Origin: Actinomycetota bacterium
GTDB taxonomy: Bacteria > Actinomycetota > Acidimicrobiia > Acidimicrobiales > RAAP-2
NCBI GenBank assembly: GCA_009726065.1
Contig: WLNA01000002.1
Location: 1 to 48,253 of the forward strand
Length of the DNA: 48,253 nt
Direction of reading: 5' to 3'
In this document: positions 14,948 through 23,188 of the stretch, piece by piece
Layout of the letters: each line of letters opens with the position of its first letter
Position numbering within the stretch: the stretch's first letter is position 1
Program-made: the position numbers and the translations under genes
The notes under the pieces: model-generated
The model's database searches: none
Told to the model about the DNA's origin: nothing
The model's input: only the letters and a program-made list of their open reading frames with translations

Positions 14948-16696
14948 GTGCTAAAGAAGGTCTTGATTGCCAATCGCGGAGAAATTGCTGTCCGCGTCAT
15001 TCGTACGTGTCGTGAAATGGGTATCGCCACCGTGGCGGTATACAGCGAACTCGACCGAGAAGCGATGCACGTCCGCCTCGCCGATGAGGCCTACGCCCTT
15101 GGTGGTCAGACGGCTGCCGAGAGTTATCTCAACACCGAGGCCATCCTCGATGTCATTGAGCGCTCCGGTGCTGATGCCGTTCACCCCGGCTACGGCTTCT
15201 TTTCAGAAAACACCGACTTTGCGCGCGCAATCACCGCACGTGGCGTGACCTTCATAGGACCACCACCCGAAGCGATCGAAGTCATGGGCGACAAGATTTC
15301 CTCACGTATTGCCGCACAGGCCGCCGGAGTCTCTGGCGTACCAGGTCGCAACGAGACGTTGACCAGTGGCGAGGAAGTGATCGCCTTTGGTAACGAGTTC
15401 GGTTGGCCCGTAGCTATTAAGGCTGCGTATGGCGGTGGTGGTCGTGGCATGAAGGTCGTCCACTCGGCCGACCAAGCTGCCGAATTGCTCGAGAGTGCCA
15501 AACGTGAAGCCCTGAGCTACTTCGGGCGAGACGAGTGTTACGTCGAGCGCTACCTCACGTGGCCCCGCCACGTTGAGATGCAAGTGCTCGCTGATACACA
15601 CGGCAACGTGCTGTGGCTTGGTGAGCGCGACTGCTCCGCCCAGCGCCGTCACCAGAAGTTGATTGAGGAGTCTCCGGCGCCAAACTTCCCTGACGATGTT
15701 CGTCGGGCCATGGGCGAGGCCGCCGTCAAGGTTTCCCGTGCCTGCGGTTACGTGAATGCCGGAACTGTCGAATTTCTCTTCCAGGATGGTGAGTTCTATT
15801 TCCTCGAAATGAACACTCGCCTCCAGGTGGAGCACCCCGTGACTGAACTCGTCACCGGTCTCGACCTCGTCGAGTGGCAACTGCGCATCGCCGCCGGCGA
15901 AGCGATTCCTTTCGGTCAAGAAGACATTGAACGCCGGGGTCACGCCATTGAAGTTCGCATCAACGCCGAGGACCCCACCGGTGGACGGTTCACCCCCTCC
16001 CCCGGCACAATCACTCGTTTTAGCGAGCCCAGCGGCCCCGGTGTTCGTCTCGATGCCGGCTACGCCCAGGGCGACACCATCAGTCAGTACTACGACAACC
16101 TCGTCGGCAAGCTCATTGTCTGGGGCCCCGACCGTGACCGCGCCCGCCGACGCTTACTGCGAGCCATCGAAGAAACCGTCATCGAGGGCATCGCAACGAC
16201 ATTGCCGGCCGACGTGGCGATTTTGGAGCACCCCGACTTCGTCGAGGGTATTCACTCCACCAAGTGGGTTGAAGAGATCTTGGACCTTTCGGGCATCGTG
16301 GCCACTCCTAGTGCTGTCGGCGACGAAGGTGAGGCACTTGTGCGTCGCTCGGTAACGGCCGAAGTAGGCGGACGCCGTATCAACGTCAATCTGTGGCTGC
16401 CCGAAGTAGTGGGCACGGCAGCCCCTGCGGCTGCCAAGGCTTCACCTCGTCGCGGTGGTGGCGCCAGCGTGACCGGAGCAGGATCGGGTGCCGTGGTTGT
16501 TCCGATGCAAGGAACAATCGTCAAGGTTTCCGTAGCCGTAGGTGACACCGTCGAAGCGGGCCAGACCGTCGTCATTCTCGAAGCCATGAAGATGGAAAAT
16601 GCCGTGAACGCTGACAAGGCCGGCGTCGTCAAAGAGGTCAAAGTGGCGGCCGGTGACGGCGTGTCCGCTGGTGACGTCGTCGTGGTTATTGAATGA
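14948..16696 (+). CDS. accA: Acyl-CoA carboxylase alpha chain (biotin carboxylase plus biotin carrier)
   Basis: A 582-residue fusion of biotin carboxylase and carrier protein, as in actinobacterial AccA3 or propionyl-CoA carboxylase alpha chains. The biotin carboxylase part (about 1-445) has KVLIANRGEIAVRVIRT, the ATP-grasp glycine loop YGGGGRGMK, and the FLEMNTRLQVEHPVTE motif. The carrier domain is C-terminal, with the biotinylated lysine K548 in EAMKMEN. A Gly/Ala-rich linker (about 490-515) joins them. The beta (carboxyltransferase) chain is not in the window. The GTG start has a good Shine-Dalgarno (GAGGAG, 14937-14942). Nearby methylmalonyl-CoA mutase suggests propionyl-CoA is one substrate, but acetyl-CoA or broad specificity is possible. 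Confidence 0.93.
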   Translation: MLKKVLIANRGEIAVRVIRTCREMGIATVAVYSELDREAMHVRLADEAYALGGQTAAESYLNTEAILDVIERSGADAVHPGYGFFSENTDFARAITARGVTFIGPPPEAIEVMGDKISSRIAAQAAGVSGVPGRNETLTSGEEVIAFGNEFGWPVAIKAAYGGGGRGMKVVHSADQAAELLESAKREALSYFGRDECYVERYLTWPRHVEMQVLADTHGNVLWLGERDCSAQRRHQKLIEESPAPNFPDDVRRAMGEAAVKVSRACGYVNAGTVEFLFQDGEFYFLEMNTRLQVEHPVTELVTGLDLVEWQLRIAAGEAIPFGQEDIERRGHAIEVRINAEDPTGGRFTPSPGTITRFSEPSGPGVRLDAGYAQGDTISQYYDNLVGKLIVWGPDRDRARRRLLRAIEETVIEGIATTLPADVAILEHPDFVEGIHSTKWVEEILDLSGIVATPSAVGDEGEALVRRSVTAEVGGRRINVNLWLPEVVGTAAPAAAKASPRRGGGASVTGAGSGAVVVPMQGTIVKVSVAVGDTVEAGQTVVILEAMKMENAVNADKAGVVKEVKVAAGDGVSAGDVVVVIE

Positions 16697-17856
16697 GTCT
16701 CCACGATCGGATTCAGGGCTCAGTTGCTGCGGTGCGGGACCAACTCTTGGCGCTGAGTCACGATATCCACGCTCGCCCCGAAATTGGGTACGAGGAATTT
16801 CACGCCGCGGAAGTAACAACAGCACTGCTCGCCAGTCAGGGCTTCGTTATCGAACGGCCCATTGCGGGACTCGAAACTGCCTTTCGAGCTACCAAGGGCT
16901 CGGGCGCACTCCGCATCTCGCTCTGCGCTGAGTACGACGCGCTGCCTGACGTTGGTCACGCCTGCGGTCACAACATCATCGCCTCCTCTTCCGTTGGGGC
17001 GGCGCTGGCATTGGGTGAATTAGCGGATGAAATAGACGCCACGATTGTGGTCTTTGGCACGCCAAGCGAAGAAGGTGGCGGTGGAAAAGTTGACATCATT
17101 AACGCCGGGCTCTTTGACGATATCCACCTCTCGATGATGGTCCACCCCTGGTCCACCGAACGACTCGAAGCACAGTGCCTCGCCGTCGTAGGTTTCGAGC
17201 TGACCCTCCTCGGCAAGGAGGCTCACGCCTCGGCTGCTCCGTGGGAGGGTCGCAATACCGTTGACGCCCTGACCTTGGCTCAAGTGGCAATCGGACTCCT
17301 ACGGCAACAACTCCGCCCCGGCGACCAGGTGCATCACATGGTCAAGACCGGAGGCTCATTTGCCAACATCATCCCCGCCAAGTCGGTGGCCCAGTTCATG
17401 TGTCGCTCCATCAATATTGAACGACTGAACGAGCTGCGTACAAGAGTGGATAAGTGCTTCCAAGCAGCCACCTTGGCTACCGACACCAGTTACGAAATCG
17501 AAGTTCTCGGCCACGAGTTCACGCACATGGTTTCCGACGGGGACATCCTCAAGCACTACCGCAGTAATGCGGAGCGCTTTGGGCGTACGTTCGAACTCGA
17601 TGACGAGGGCATTACGAAGCCAACGATCTCTACCGATATGGCCAATGTCTCCCTGGTGACCCCATCGATTCACCCTCTCATCAAGATTGAGACCAACGGA
17701 GCAACAAACCACCAGCCCGAGTTCACCGCATCGTGCATCACGGCCTCGGCCGACCAAGCCGTTCTCGAAGGGGCCATGATTCTGGCCATGACGGCAGTCG
17801 ACACTGCGCTCGATGGCCCACTACGTACCCGACTCCTCGAAAGGATCGCTCGATGA
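16693..17856 (+). CDS. M20 family amidohydrolase / metallopeptidase
   Basis: A 387-residue M20D-type hydrolase related to p-aminobenzoyl-glutamate hydrolase subunits and N-acyl-amino-acid amidohydrolases. Metal-binding features are GHACGHN (His-Cys-His region) and TPSEEGGGGKVD (general-base Glu pair). A dimerisation lid domain runs from about residue 165 to 290 and starts with GKEAHASAAPWEGRN. The substrate cannot be told from sequence. Its ATG overlaps the carboxylase stop (ATGA), and its own stop overlaps the next gene, so the three are one operon. Its role beside an acyl-CoA carboxylase is not obvious. Confidence 0.85.
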   Translation: MSLHDRIQGSVAAVRDQLLALSHDIHARPEIGYEEFHAAEVTTALLASQGFVIERPIAGLETAFRATKGSGALRISLCAEYDALPDVGHACGHNIIASSSVGAALALGELADEIDATIVVFGTPSEEGGGGKVDIINAGLFDDIHLSMMVHPWSTERLEAQCLAVVGFELTLLGKEAHASAAPWEGRNTVDALTLAQVAIGLLRQQLRPGDQVHHMVKTGGSFANIIPAKSVAQFMCRSINIERLNELRTRVDKCFQAATLATDTSYEIEVLGHEFTHMVSDGDILKHYRSNAERFGRTFELDDEGITKPTISTDMANVSLVTPSIHPLIKIETNGATNHQPEFTASCITASADQAVLEGAMILAMTAVDTALDGPLRTRLLERIAR

Positions 17857-18146
17857 TTCTCGAACACGCATGGCTCACCGTTATCGAGGGCCGCGAAGCC
17901 GAATTTGAATCGGCGATGGCTAAAGCCTTCGCCATCATCGAATCAGCGCCTGGATGCCACGGTGCCGAAGTGCGCCGTGTGGTCGAGAGTCTCAATTACG
18001 TCTTGATTGTGAAGTGGGACAGCGTCAAGGCACACATGGAGGGATTCCGTACTTCGCCTCTCTTTGAAGAGTGGCGTGCCGCAACGCATCACTTCTACTC
18101 AGAAAAGCCGTACGTTATTCACTACAGCGAGCCAATCGCCCGCTAG
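17853..18146 (+). CDS. ABM-domain protein (antibiotic biosynthesis monooxygenase-like)
   Basis: A 97-residue protein of the dimeric alpha/beta-barrel (ABM) type: a beta strand (ILEHAWLTVIEG), a helix (FESAMAKAFAIIES), the GCHGAEVRR strand, LNYVLIVKWDS and the HMEGFRTSPLFEEW segment. Related proteins include small heme-degrading or quinol monooxygenases, but no catalytic residue assigns a function here. The ATG overlaps the stop of the upstream hydrolase (ATGA, 17853-17856). It converges on the mutase gene with a 3 bp gap. Confidence 0.8.
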   Translation: MILEHAWLTVIEGREAEFESAMAKAFAIIESAPGCHGAEVRRVVESLNYVLIVKWDSVKAHMEGFRTSPLFEEWRAATHHFYSEKPYVIHYSEPIAR

Positions 18147-18149
18147 TTC

Positions 18150-19733
18150 CTAGCTGGGCTGGTAAATGCCGAACTCGCCACGGAGCGTGTCGGCCACTTC
18201 GCCGAGCGTCGCCATGCGCGAGAGCGCCGTCTTCATGGGATAGAGCAGGTTGCTCGAACCGCGGGCCGCTGTCGCCAGTTCGTCCAACGCGGCCGTCACG
18301 GCTGCGTTGTCACGGCGGAGTTTGAGTTCACGCACTCGCTTCTCCTGAGCGCGCTGCTGCTCCACGTCAACTGGGAAGACATCGTTCTTCTGGTTCGTGG
18401 TTTCGTTGAACTTGTTAACACCAACCACCACCTTCTCACCCCGATCAACGGCTCGAGCAAAGTCGTAGGCCGCGGTTTCGATTTCGTCCTGCATGAAGCG
18501 GGCTTCGATAGCGGCTACTGCGCCACCCATCTCGTCAATTCGCTTGATGTAGTCAGTGGCGAGTTCTTCAATCTCGTCGGTGAGGGACTCAACGAAGTAT
18601 GAGCCGGCGAGGGGGTCAGCCGTATCGGCGATACCTGACTCGTAGCCAACGATTTGCTGGGTTCGCAGTGCCAACTTGGCGGCCTGTTCGGTTGGCAGAC
18701 CGAGGGCCTCGTCAAATCCATTGGTGTGCAGACTCTGAGTGCCGCCGAGGGCAGCCGCGAGGGCCTGCAGCGTAACGCGCACCACGTTGTTCTGGGGCTG
18801 CTGGGCCGTCAGGGTCGATCCACCGGTTTGGGTGTGGAATCGAAGCATGGCCGACTTAGGGTCCTGCGACTTAAAGCGTTCTGTCATGATGCGCGCCCAC
18901 AAGCGACGAGCGGCTCGGTACTTGGCAATCTCTTCAAAGAAGTTGTTGTGGGCATTGAAGAAGAAGGAGAGACGTGGCGCAAAGTCATCGAGCTTAAGTC
19001 CGGCCGCGAGCGCCGCTTCAACGTATGCGATGCCGTTCGCGAGCGTGAAGGCCACTTCTTGGGCGGCCGTCGATCCCGCTTCTCGAATGTGGTAACCGGA
19101 GATTGAAATCGTGTTCCAGTTCGGAATCTCCTTGGCGCAGTAGGCGAAGGTGTCAACGATGAGGCGCATGGAAGGCCGCGGTGGGTAGATGTACGTTCCG
19201 CGAGCAACGTACTCCTTCAAGATGTCGTTTTGAATTGTTCCGCGGAGCTTGTCGCCAGAGACACCCTGCTCTTCACCGACGAGCTGGTACATCAACAGGA
19301 GCGATGAAGCAGTGGAGTTAATCGTCATCGAGGTTGTCACTTCGTCGAGTGGTAATCCGCTCAGCAGGAGACGCATGTCTTCGAGTGACGAGATGGCGAC
19401 GCCAACTTTGCCCACTTCGCCTTCAGCTCGAACATGATCCGAGTCAAAACCCATCTGGGTCGGCAAGTCAAAGGCACACGAGAGTCCGGTCTGGCCGGCT
19501 CCGAGGAGAAATTTGAACCTTTCGTTGGTGGCTTCGGCCGTTCCGAAACCGGCGTACTGGCGCATCGTCCAGAGTCGACCGCGGTACATCGTCGGCTGCA
19601 CCCCGCGGGTGTAGGGGTACGTACCGGGCGTGCCCAGGTCACTCTCTGGGACGAAGCCCTCGAGGTCTTCGGGGCCGTAGACCGGCTTAATCTCGATACC
19701 TGAATCCGTAAATCGTCCATTTGCGCTTGTCAC
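18150..19733 (-). CDS. Methylmalonyl-CoA mutase large (catalytic) subunit, split type
   Basis: A 527-residue TIM-barrel mutase subunit without the C-terminal cobalamin-binding domain; a separate B12 subunit is expected elsewhere. Motifs include [35 protein letters not shown] and [11 protein letters not shown]. Aligned without gaps to P. shermanii MutB (offset 29), Tyr60, Ala87, Thr166, Gln168, Arg178 and His215 match Tyr89, Ala116, Thr195, Gln197, Arg207 and His244. This fits methylmalonyl-CoA rather than 2-hydroxyisobutyryl-CoA (Ile/Asp) or isobutyryl-CoA (Phe/Gln) specificity. GTG 19733 is my start choice, eight bases after a TAACCT -10. The N-terminus is shorter than archaeal homologues, so an upstream start up to 19778 is possible. 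Confidence 0.9.
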   Translation of the reverse strand: MTSANGRFTDSGIEIKPVYGPEDLEGFVPESDLGTPGTYPYTRGVQPTMYRGRLWTMRQYAGFGTAEATNERFKFLLGAGQTGLSCAFDLPTQMGFDSDHVRAEGEVGKVGVAISSLEDMRLLLSGLPLDEVTTSMTINSTASSLLLMYQLVGEEQGVSGDKLRGTIQNDILKEYVARGTYIYPPRPSMRLIVDTFAYCAKEIPNWNTISISGYHIREAGSTAAQEVAFTLANGIAYVEAALAAGLKLDDFAPRLSFFFNAHNNFFEEIAKYRAARRLWARIMTERFKSQDPKSAMLRFHTQTGGSTLTAQQPQNNVVRVTLQALAAALGGTQSLHTNGFDEALGLPTEQAAKLALRTQQIVGYESGIADTADPLAGSYFVESLTDEIEELATDYIKRIDEMGGAVAAIEARFMQDEIETAAYDFARAVDRGEKVVVGVNKFNETTNQKNDVFPVDVEQQRAQEKRVRELKLRRDNAAVTAALDELATAARGSSNLLYPMKTALSRMATLGEVADTLRGEFGIYQPS

Positions 19734-19792
19734 AACTACCAAGGTTAGAGGTTTGCGCCGAACTTGACGATTCGACATGGCACGATGTCTGG
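19734..19792. promoter_or_regulatory. Divergent promoter region, mutase / glycosyltransferase
   Basis: On the minus strand TAACCT (19742-19747) lies eight bases before the mutase GTG. On the plus strand CACGAT (19781-19786), one base off TANNNT, lies six bases before the glycosyltransferase GTG at 19793. Neither gene has a Shine-Dalgarno, so both mRNAs are probably leaderless or nearly so. Confidence 0.4.
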
Positions 19793-20833
19793 GTGAGTTC
19801 GACTACCCCACGGGTCCTAATGGTGCTACCCAATGACGGTACGGGTGGTATGCAGGCTCAGGTCCGCCTCATCAGCGAGGCTCTGGCCAGTTCCGGTAGT
19901 CAAGTCAGCGTTCTGATTGGCGGAGGCACCACCAAGGAATCCGTGGGAGGAGTGGCCTATCTTGTCGCCCCTCCGCTTCTCAAATGGTTCGGGATTCCCT
20001 TTCTCTATGCACTTCGTCGCCATGCTCGACTACTGCGAGCCGATGTAGTTCACGGCCACGGGCTACGCACGGGCCCCTTCGTGGCTCTCGCTCGTCGTCG
20101 GGCCAAGCGGTTCGTGACCTGCCACGGAATCGACCCGACGGCCGTTCCTAAGGGTCTTCTGCGACTTCTACGTCTCCTACCCGTCAAAGTTTTAGCCTGC
20201 GGCCCTGGACCGCAATCAGTTCTGCAGACCTTCGGCTTCACTGTTGGGCTCTTGGAAAACGCCACCCCGCCCGAATGGACTCCAAGGACTCGTTCAGAGT
20301 TCAATGAGCGGTTTGGCACAACCGACGACGACTTTGTTGCCTTGTGGCCGGCTCGGTTCTCGGCACAAAAAGATCATGGTTCACTACTCGCATTCGCTCA
20401 ATGCCTACGCGATACGAACGTGGTGATGGTCTGCTGTGGCGATGGACCACTGCGAGCGCAATTTGAGTCGCGGATCATCGCTCTCGGACTCGAACGCAAC
20501 TTTCGAACGGTGGACTTTGTGAGTGACGCCGCAGCCTGGTTACCCGCAACCGATTACTTCCTTTTGCCTTCCAAATGGGAGGGACAACCGCTCGTTCTCC
20601 TTGAAGCCATGCGCGCCGGCATCCCTGCGGTGACCTGGACCACAATCGGTGCTGAACTGCTCCCCCTGTCGTCACACGTTGCGTCGCCAGAGGAAGGGGC
20701 AGCACGCGTTCTTTCGTGGATGAATGCACCGAAATCTGCGAACGTCGAGATAGAAACGCAGCGAACGATTGCCGCCGGGCATGCACTCAGTATCGCAATT
20801 TCCTGGTATCAATCGCTTTACTATTCCTACTGA
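19793..20833 (+). CDS. GT4-type glycosyltransferase (GT-B fold)
   Basis: A 346-residue glycosyltransferase with an N-terminal acceptor domain ([19 protein letters not shown]; the [12 protein letters not shown] strand) and a C-terminal nucleotide-sugar domain. That domain has [28 protein letters not shown] and the EGQPLVLLE (Ex7E) motif typical of family 4. GTG 19793 was chosen because the preceding in-frame residues do not resemble the Rossmann start and a -10-like hexamer sits six bases before it. Sugar and acceptor are unknown. The next gene follows after 18 bp on the same strand. Confidence 0.85.
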   Translation: MSSTTPRVLMVLPNDGTGGMQAQVRLISEALASSGSQVSVLIGGGTTKESVGGVAYLVAPPLLKWFGIPFLYALRRHARLLRADVVHGHGLRTGPFVALARRRAKRFVTCHGIDPTAVPKGLLRLLRLLPVKVLACGPGPQSVLQTFGFTVGLLENATPPEWTPRTRSEFNERFGTTDDDFVALWPARFSAQKDHGSLLAFAQCLRDTNVVMVCCGDGPLRAQFESRIIALGLERNFRTVDFVSDAAAWLPATDYFLLPSKWEGQPLVLLEAMRAGIPAVTWTTIGAELLPLSSHVASPEEGAARVLSWMNAPKSANVEIETQRTIAAGHALSIAISWYQSLYYSY

Positions 20834-20851
20834 ACAGACCAAGGAGCACCA

Positions 20852-21355
20852 ATGTTTTGTACCGAGTGTGGAACGCAGTATGACGGTCAGCAGTGTGGCG
20901 CCTGTACTAGCGCCTCGAGCCAACTGGAATTGGCTGGCTGGTGGAAGCGAGTCGGGGCATCGCTCGTGGACTTTCTCGTTCTTGTGCCGCTGCTGCTCGT
21001 TGTGGGTGTGGCCCTAGTCGACGCTCAACCCATTATCGCCACTCTCGTTGGCTTTGCTATTCAGTTCGCGTACCTATCGCTCATGTGGACAAAGCGCCAC
21101 GGGCAAACCGTCGGCGCCAAGGCACTCAGAATTCGCGTCGTCGCTGCCGACGGCAGCCCCATGACACCCGAGATGGCCTACCGGCGCGCCGCGGTCCTCC
21201 AGCTCCTCAATGTTGGTTCCTCCATGACCTGGGTCTTGCGACCACTAGGTCAGGTAGCACTCTTGCTCAACGTCCTCTGGCCCCTCTGGGACCCGCAGAA
21301 GCAGACTCTGCACGACAAGGCTGCTGGCACCATTGTGGTAACCGCGAAGGACTAA
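20852..21355 (+). CDS. RDD-family membrane protein with N-terminal zinc ribbon
   Basis: A 167-residue protein. A short zinc ribbon (FCTECGTQYDGQQCGAC, two CxxC pairs) is followed by an RDD domain with three hydrophobic segments: about residues 42-56, 62-78 and one amphipathic or hydrophobic segment near 125-145. Family motifs are RVGASLVDFLVL, GQTVGAKALRIRVV, RRAAVLQLLN and LHDKAAGTIVV. RDD proteins are integral membrane proteins of mostly unknown role, some linked to ion exchange. It has a good Shine-Dalgarno (AAGGAG). The stop overlaps that of the convergent E1-like gene (21352-21355). Confidence 0.88.
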   Translation: MFCTECGTQYDGQQCGACTSASSQLELAGWWKRVGASLVDFLVLVPLLLVVGVALVDAQPIIATLVGFAIQFAYLSLMWTKRHGQTVGAKALRIRVVAADGSPMTPEMAYRRAAVLQLLNVGSSMTWVLRPLGQVALLLNVLWPLWDPQKQTLHDKAAGTIVVTAKD

Positions 21356-22518
21356 GCCTTCAACACCGCATGAGGCATGCAGAACTCGTCATACTCGGCA
21401 ATCACAATTTCCCCAGCGTTCTCGCCACAGGCAGGGCACGCGGGGTCGCGACGGACCTTGAAGGTTCTAAATGACTGGTCGAGTGCGTCGTAGCTAAGCA
21501 GACGGCCCACCAACGGATCGCCCAAGTTCAAGATGAGCTTTAACGCTTCAAGAGCCTGGATCGAACCAATGATGCCGGGCAGCACGCCCAAAACACCGGC
21601 CTCGGCACAGCTTGGCGCGAGTTCGGCGGGCGGTGGCTCGGGAATCATGCAGCGGTAGCAAGGTCCGACGTAGGGGTTGAAGATGGTGACTTGACCCTCG
21701 AATCGAAAGATTGAACCGTGCACGACGGGAATCTTCTTTAAGAGAGCGGCATCGTTGACGAGGTAGCGCGTCGGGAAGTTGTCCGTTCCGTCGACGATGA
21801 CGTCGTAGCCATCGATGATGTCCAGGATGTTGTCGGCACCCAAGCGGGTGTCGTACGTGATCACATTCAGATCGGGATTGAGCGCTGACAACGTCGCCTT
21901 CGCGGAGTCGACTTTGCGCATTCCGACGCGGTCCATGTTGTGGAGAATCTGACGCTGAATGTTCGAAGCGTCAACCACGTCCATGTCAATGACGCCGATT
22001 GTTCCAACACCGGCCGCGGCGAGGTACAGCGCCGAAGGCGAACCGAGTCCGCCCGCACCGAGCATTAAGACCTTGGCGTCAAGCAACTTGAGCTGACCCA
22101 CTTCGCCAACTTCAGGCAGTAGTAGGTGACGCTGGTAGCGGTTGCGCTGATCGGCCGTCAGCGTCCGAGGAGTCGTCCAAGGCAGGCCGTCGTCCTTCCA
22201 CTTGTTGAAACCACCGATAACCGAAACAACGTCTTGGTAGCCGAGGTCTTGCAACGTCTTGGTCGCAAAGGCCGAACGGACACCACCGGCGCAATAGACG
22301 GCGATGTGCGCAGTCTTGTCGGGTAGACGACCTTCAATCGAGAATTCGAGCTGACCACGGGGCACGTGGACGGCGTTAGGGACGGCGCCCTGGTCGTACT
22401 CGTCCGGTTCGCGGACGTCGAGAATGGTGAAGTGATCTAGTTGCGCCGCAACAGCCGAGGCTTCGATTTCACGAATCTCGGACTTGGCGGCGTTGAGTAA
22501 GTCGCGGGGGGTAGCCAT
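21352..22518 (-). CDS. moeB: Rhodanese / MoeB-ThiF-like E1 fusion (sulfur-carrier adenylyltransferase)
   Basis: A 388-residue protein. The rhodanese domain is N-terminal (about 15-115), with active-site Cys76 in CAGGVRS. The E1-like adenylyltransferase domain is C-terminal (about 125-388), with GAGGLGSP (154-161), DGTDNFPTRYLVND and zinc-binding pairs CYRC and CPAC. It should adenylate and sulfurate the C-terminal Gly-Gly of carriers such as MoaD, ThiS or CysO. In mycobacterial MoeZ the order is reversed (E1 then rhodanese). The ATG has a Shine-Dalgarno inside a hairpin. No moa, thi or cys genes are adjacent, so the partner is unknown. Confidence 0.92.
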   Translation of the reverse strand: MATPRDLLNAAKSEIREIEASAVAAQLDHFTILDVREPDEYDQGAVPNAVHVPRGQLEFSIEGRLPDKTAHIAVYCAGGVRSAFATKTLQDLGYQDVVSVIGGFNKWKDDGLPWTTPRTLTADQRNRYQRHLLLPEVGEVGQLKLLDAKVLMLGAGGLGSPSALYLAAAGVGTIGVIDMDVVDASNIQRQILHNMDRVGMRKVDSAKATLSALNPDLNVITYDTRLGADNILDIIDGYDVIVDGTDNFPTRYLVNDAALLKKIPVVHGSIFRFEGQVTIFNPYVGPCYRCMIPEPPPAELAPSCAEAGVLGVLPGIIGSIQALEALKLILNLGDPLVGRLLSYDALDQSFRTFKVRRDPACPACGENAGEIVIAEYDEFCMPHAVLKA

Positions 22519-22569
22519 AGTGAACTCCTTTAGGAGTTAAACCCTACCATTTTGGTCAGGAATAGACAA
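22519..22569 (-). promoter_or_regulatory. Promoter and SD-masking hairpin of the rhodanese-E1 gene
   Basis: A -35-like TTGTCT (22564-22569) and -10 TAGGGT (22541-22546) are 17 bases apart on the minus strand. The RNA should start near 22534-22538, within or beside a hairpin whose arms AACTCC and GGAGTT (22533-22538 and 22523-22528) flank a four-base loop. The GGAG of the 3' arm is the only Shine-Dalgarno before the ATG, so pairing could hide the ribosome site. If +1 falls inside the 5' arm the hairpin would be shortened. Confidence 0.45.
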
Positions 22570-22579
22570 CGGCGTCTTT

Positions 22580-22585
22580 TAGTCT
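22580..22585 (+). promoter_or_regulatory. -10 element of the nitroreductase gene (leaderless)
   Basis: TAGTCT, six bases before the GTG start at 22592, with no Shine-Dalgarno. It lies back to back with the promoter of the rhodanese-E1 gene. Confidence 0.5.
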
Positions 22586-22591
22586 GCCTAG

Positions 22592-23188
22592 GTGGAGTTC
22601 TCCGATCTCGCCCGCCGGCGCCGTATGGTCCGTTCCTTTGATGGCACGCCCGTGCCTGGCGATCTGATGGCTGCGTGGTGCGAATTGGCACTGAGTGCTC
22701 CAACGGCCGGCAATAGTGCCGGCGTCCAGTTCGTCGTGATTGAACCAATCAAGGTCGCTGCATACTTTGAGGCCGCCACCGATAAGTCGTGGCGTTCAAA
22801 TGCTCGACGCGCCGATGGCCTCCTGCGTGCCGGTGGTGTAGTCCTCGCTCTTTCGAATCCCGACCTCTATACCGGGCGCTACAGCGAAGCCGACAAGGCC
22901 CAGAGCGGACTCGCCAATCAAGACGCCTGGCCCATCCCCTACTGGCACACCGACGCCGCCATGGCCACGATGCAGTTGCTCCTTGCGGTCGAAGACGAGA
23001 ATTGGGCCACCTGTTTTTGGGGCAACTTTCGTCATGAAGCCGAGATCTTGTCGCTAGCCGGAGTAACCGCACCATGGCGCCTGTTCGGCAGCATTTTGAT
23101 CGGACGTCCCGACGGCAACGATGTGCGCTCGCCGTCGCTTGATCGCGATGTGCCGTCACGCACATCGCGCGTACTACGACTGTCGTGA
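22592..23188 (+). CDS. Nitroreductase-family FMN protein
   Basis: A 198-residue nitroreductase-fold protein. The N-terminal RRRRMVRSFDGTPVP holds the basic FMN-phosphate contact, and LALSAPTAGNSAGVQFVVI is the family's second motif. The C-terminal segment LIGRPDGNDVRSPSLDR fits the FMN-binding end. These enzymes use NAD(P)H and FMN to reduce nitro compounds, quinones or specialised substrates; the physiological substrate cannot be inferred. The GTG start is supported by a -10 six bases upstream. Its 3' end overlaps the convergent pepA by 15 bp. The central region is rich in Trp and His (DAWPIPYWHTDAA), unlike the simplest NfsB enzymes. Confidence 0.85.
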   Translation: MEFSDLARRRRMVRSFDGTPVPGDLMAAWCELALSAPTAGNSAGVQFVVIEPIKVAAYFEAATDKSWRSNARRADGLLRAGGVVLALSNPDLYTGRYSEADKAQSGLANQDAWPIPYWHTDAAMATMQLLLAVEDENWATCFWGNFRHEAEILSLAGVTAPWRLFGSILIGRPDGNDVRSPSLDRDVPSRTSRVLRLS

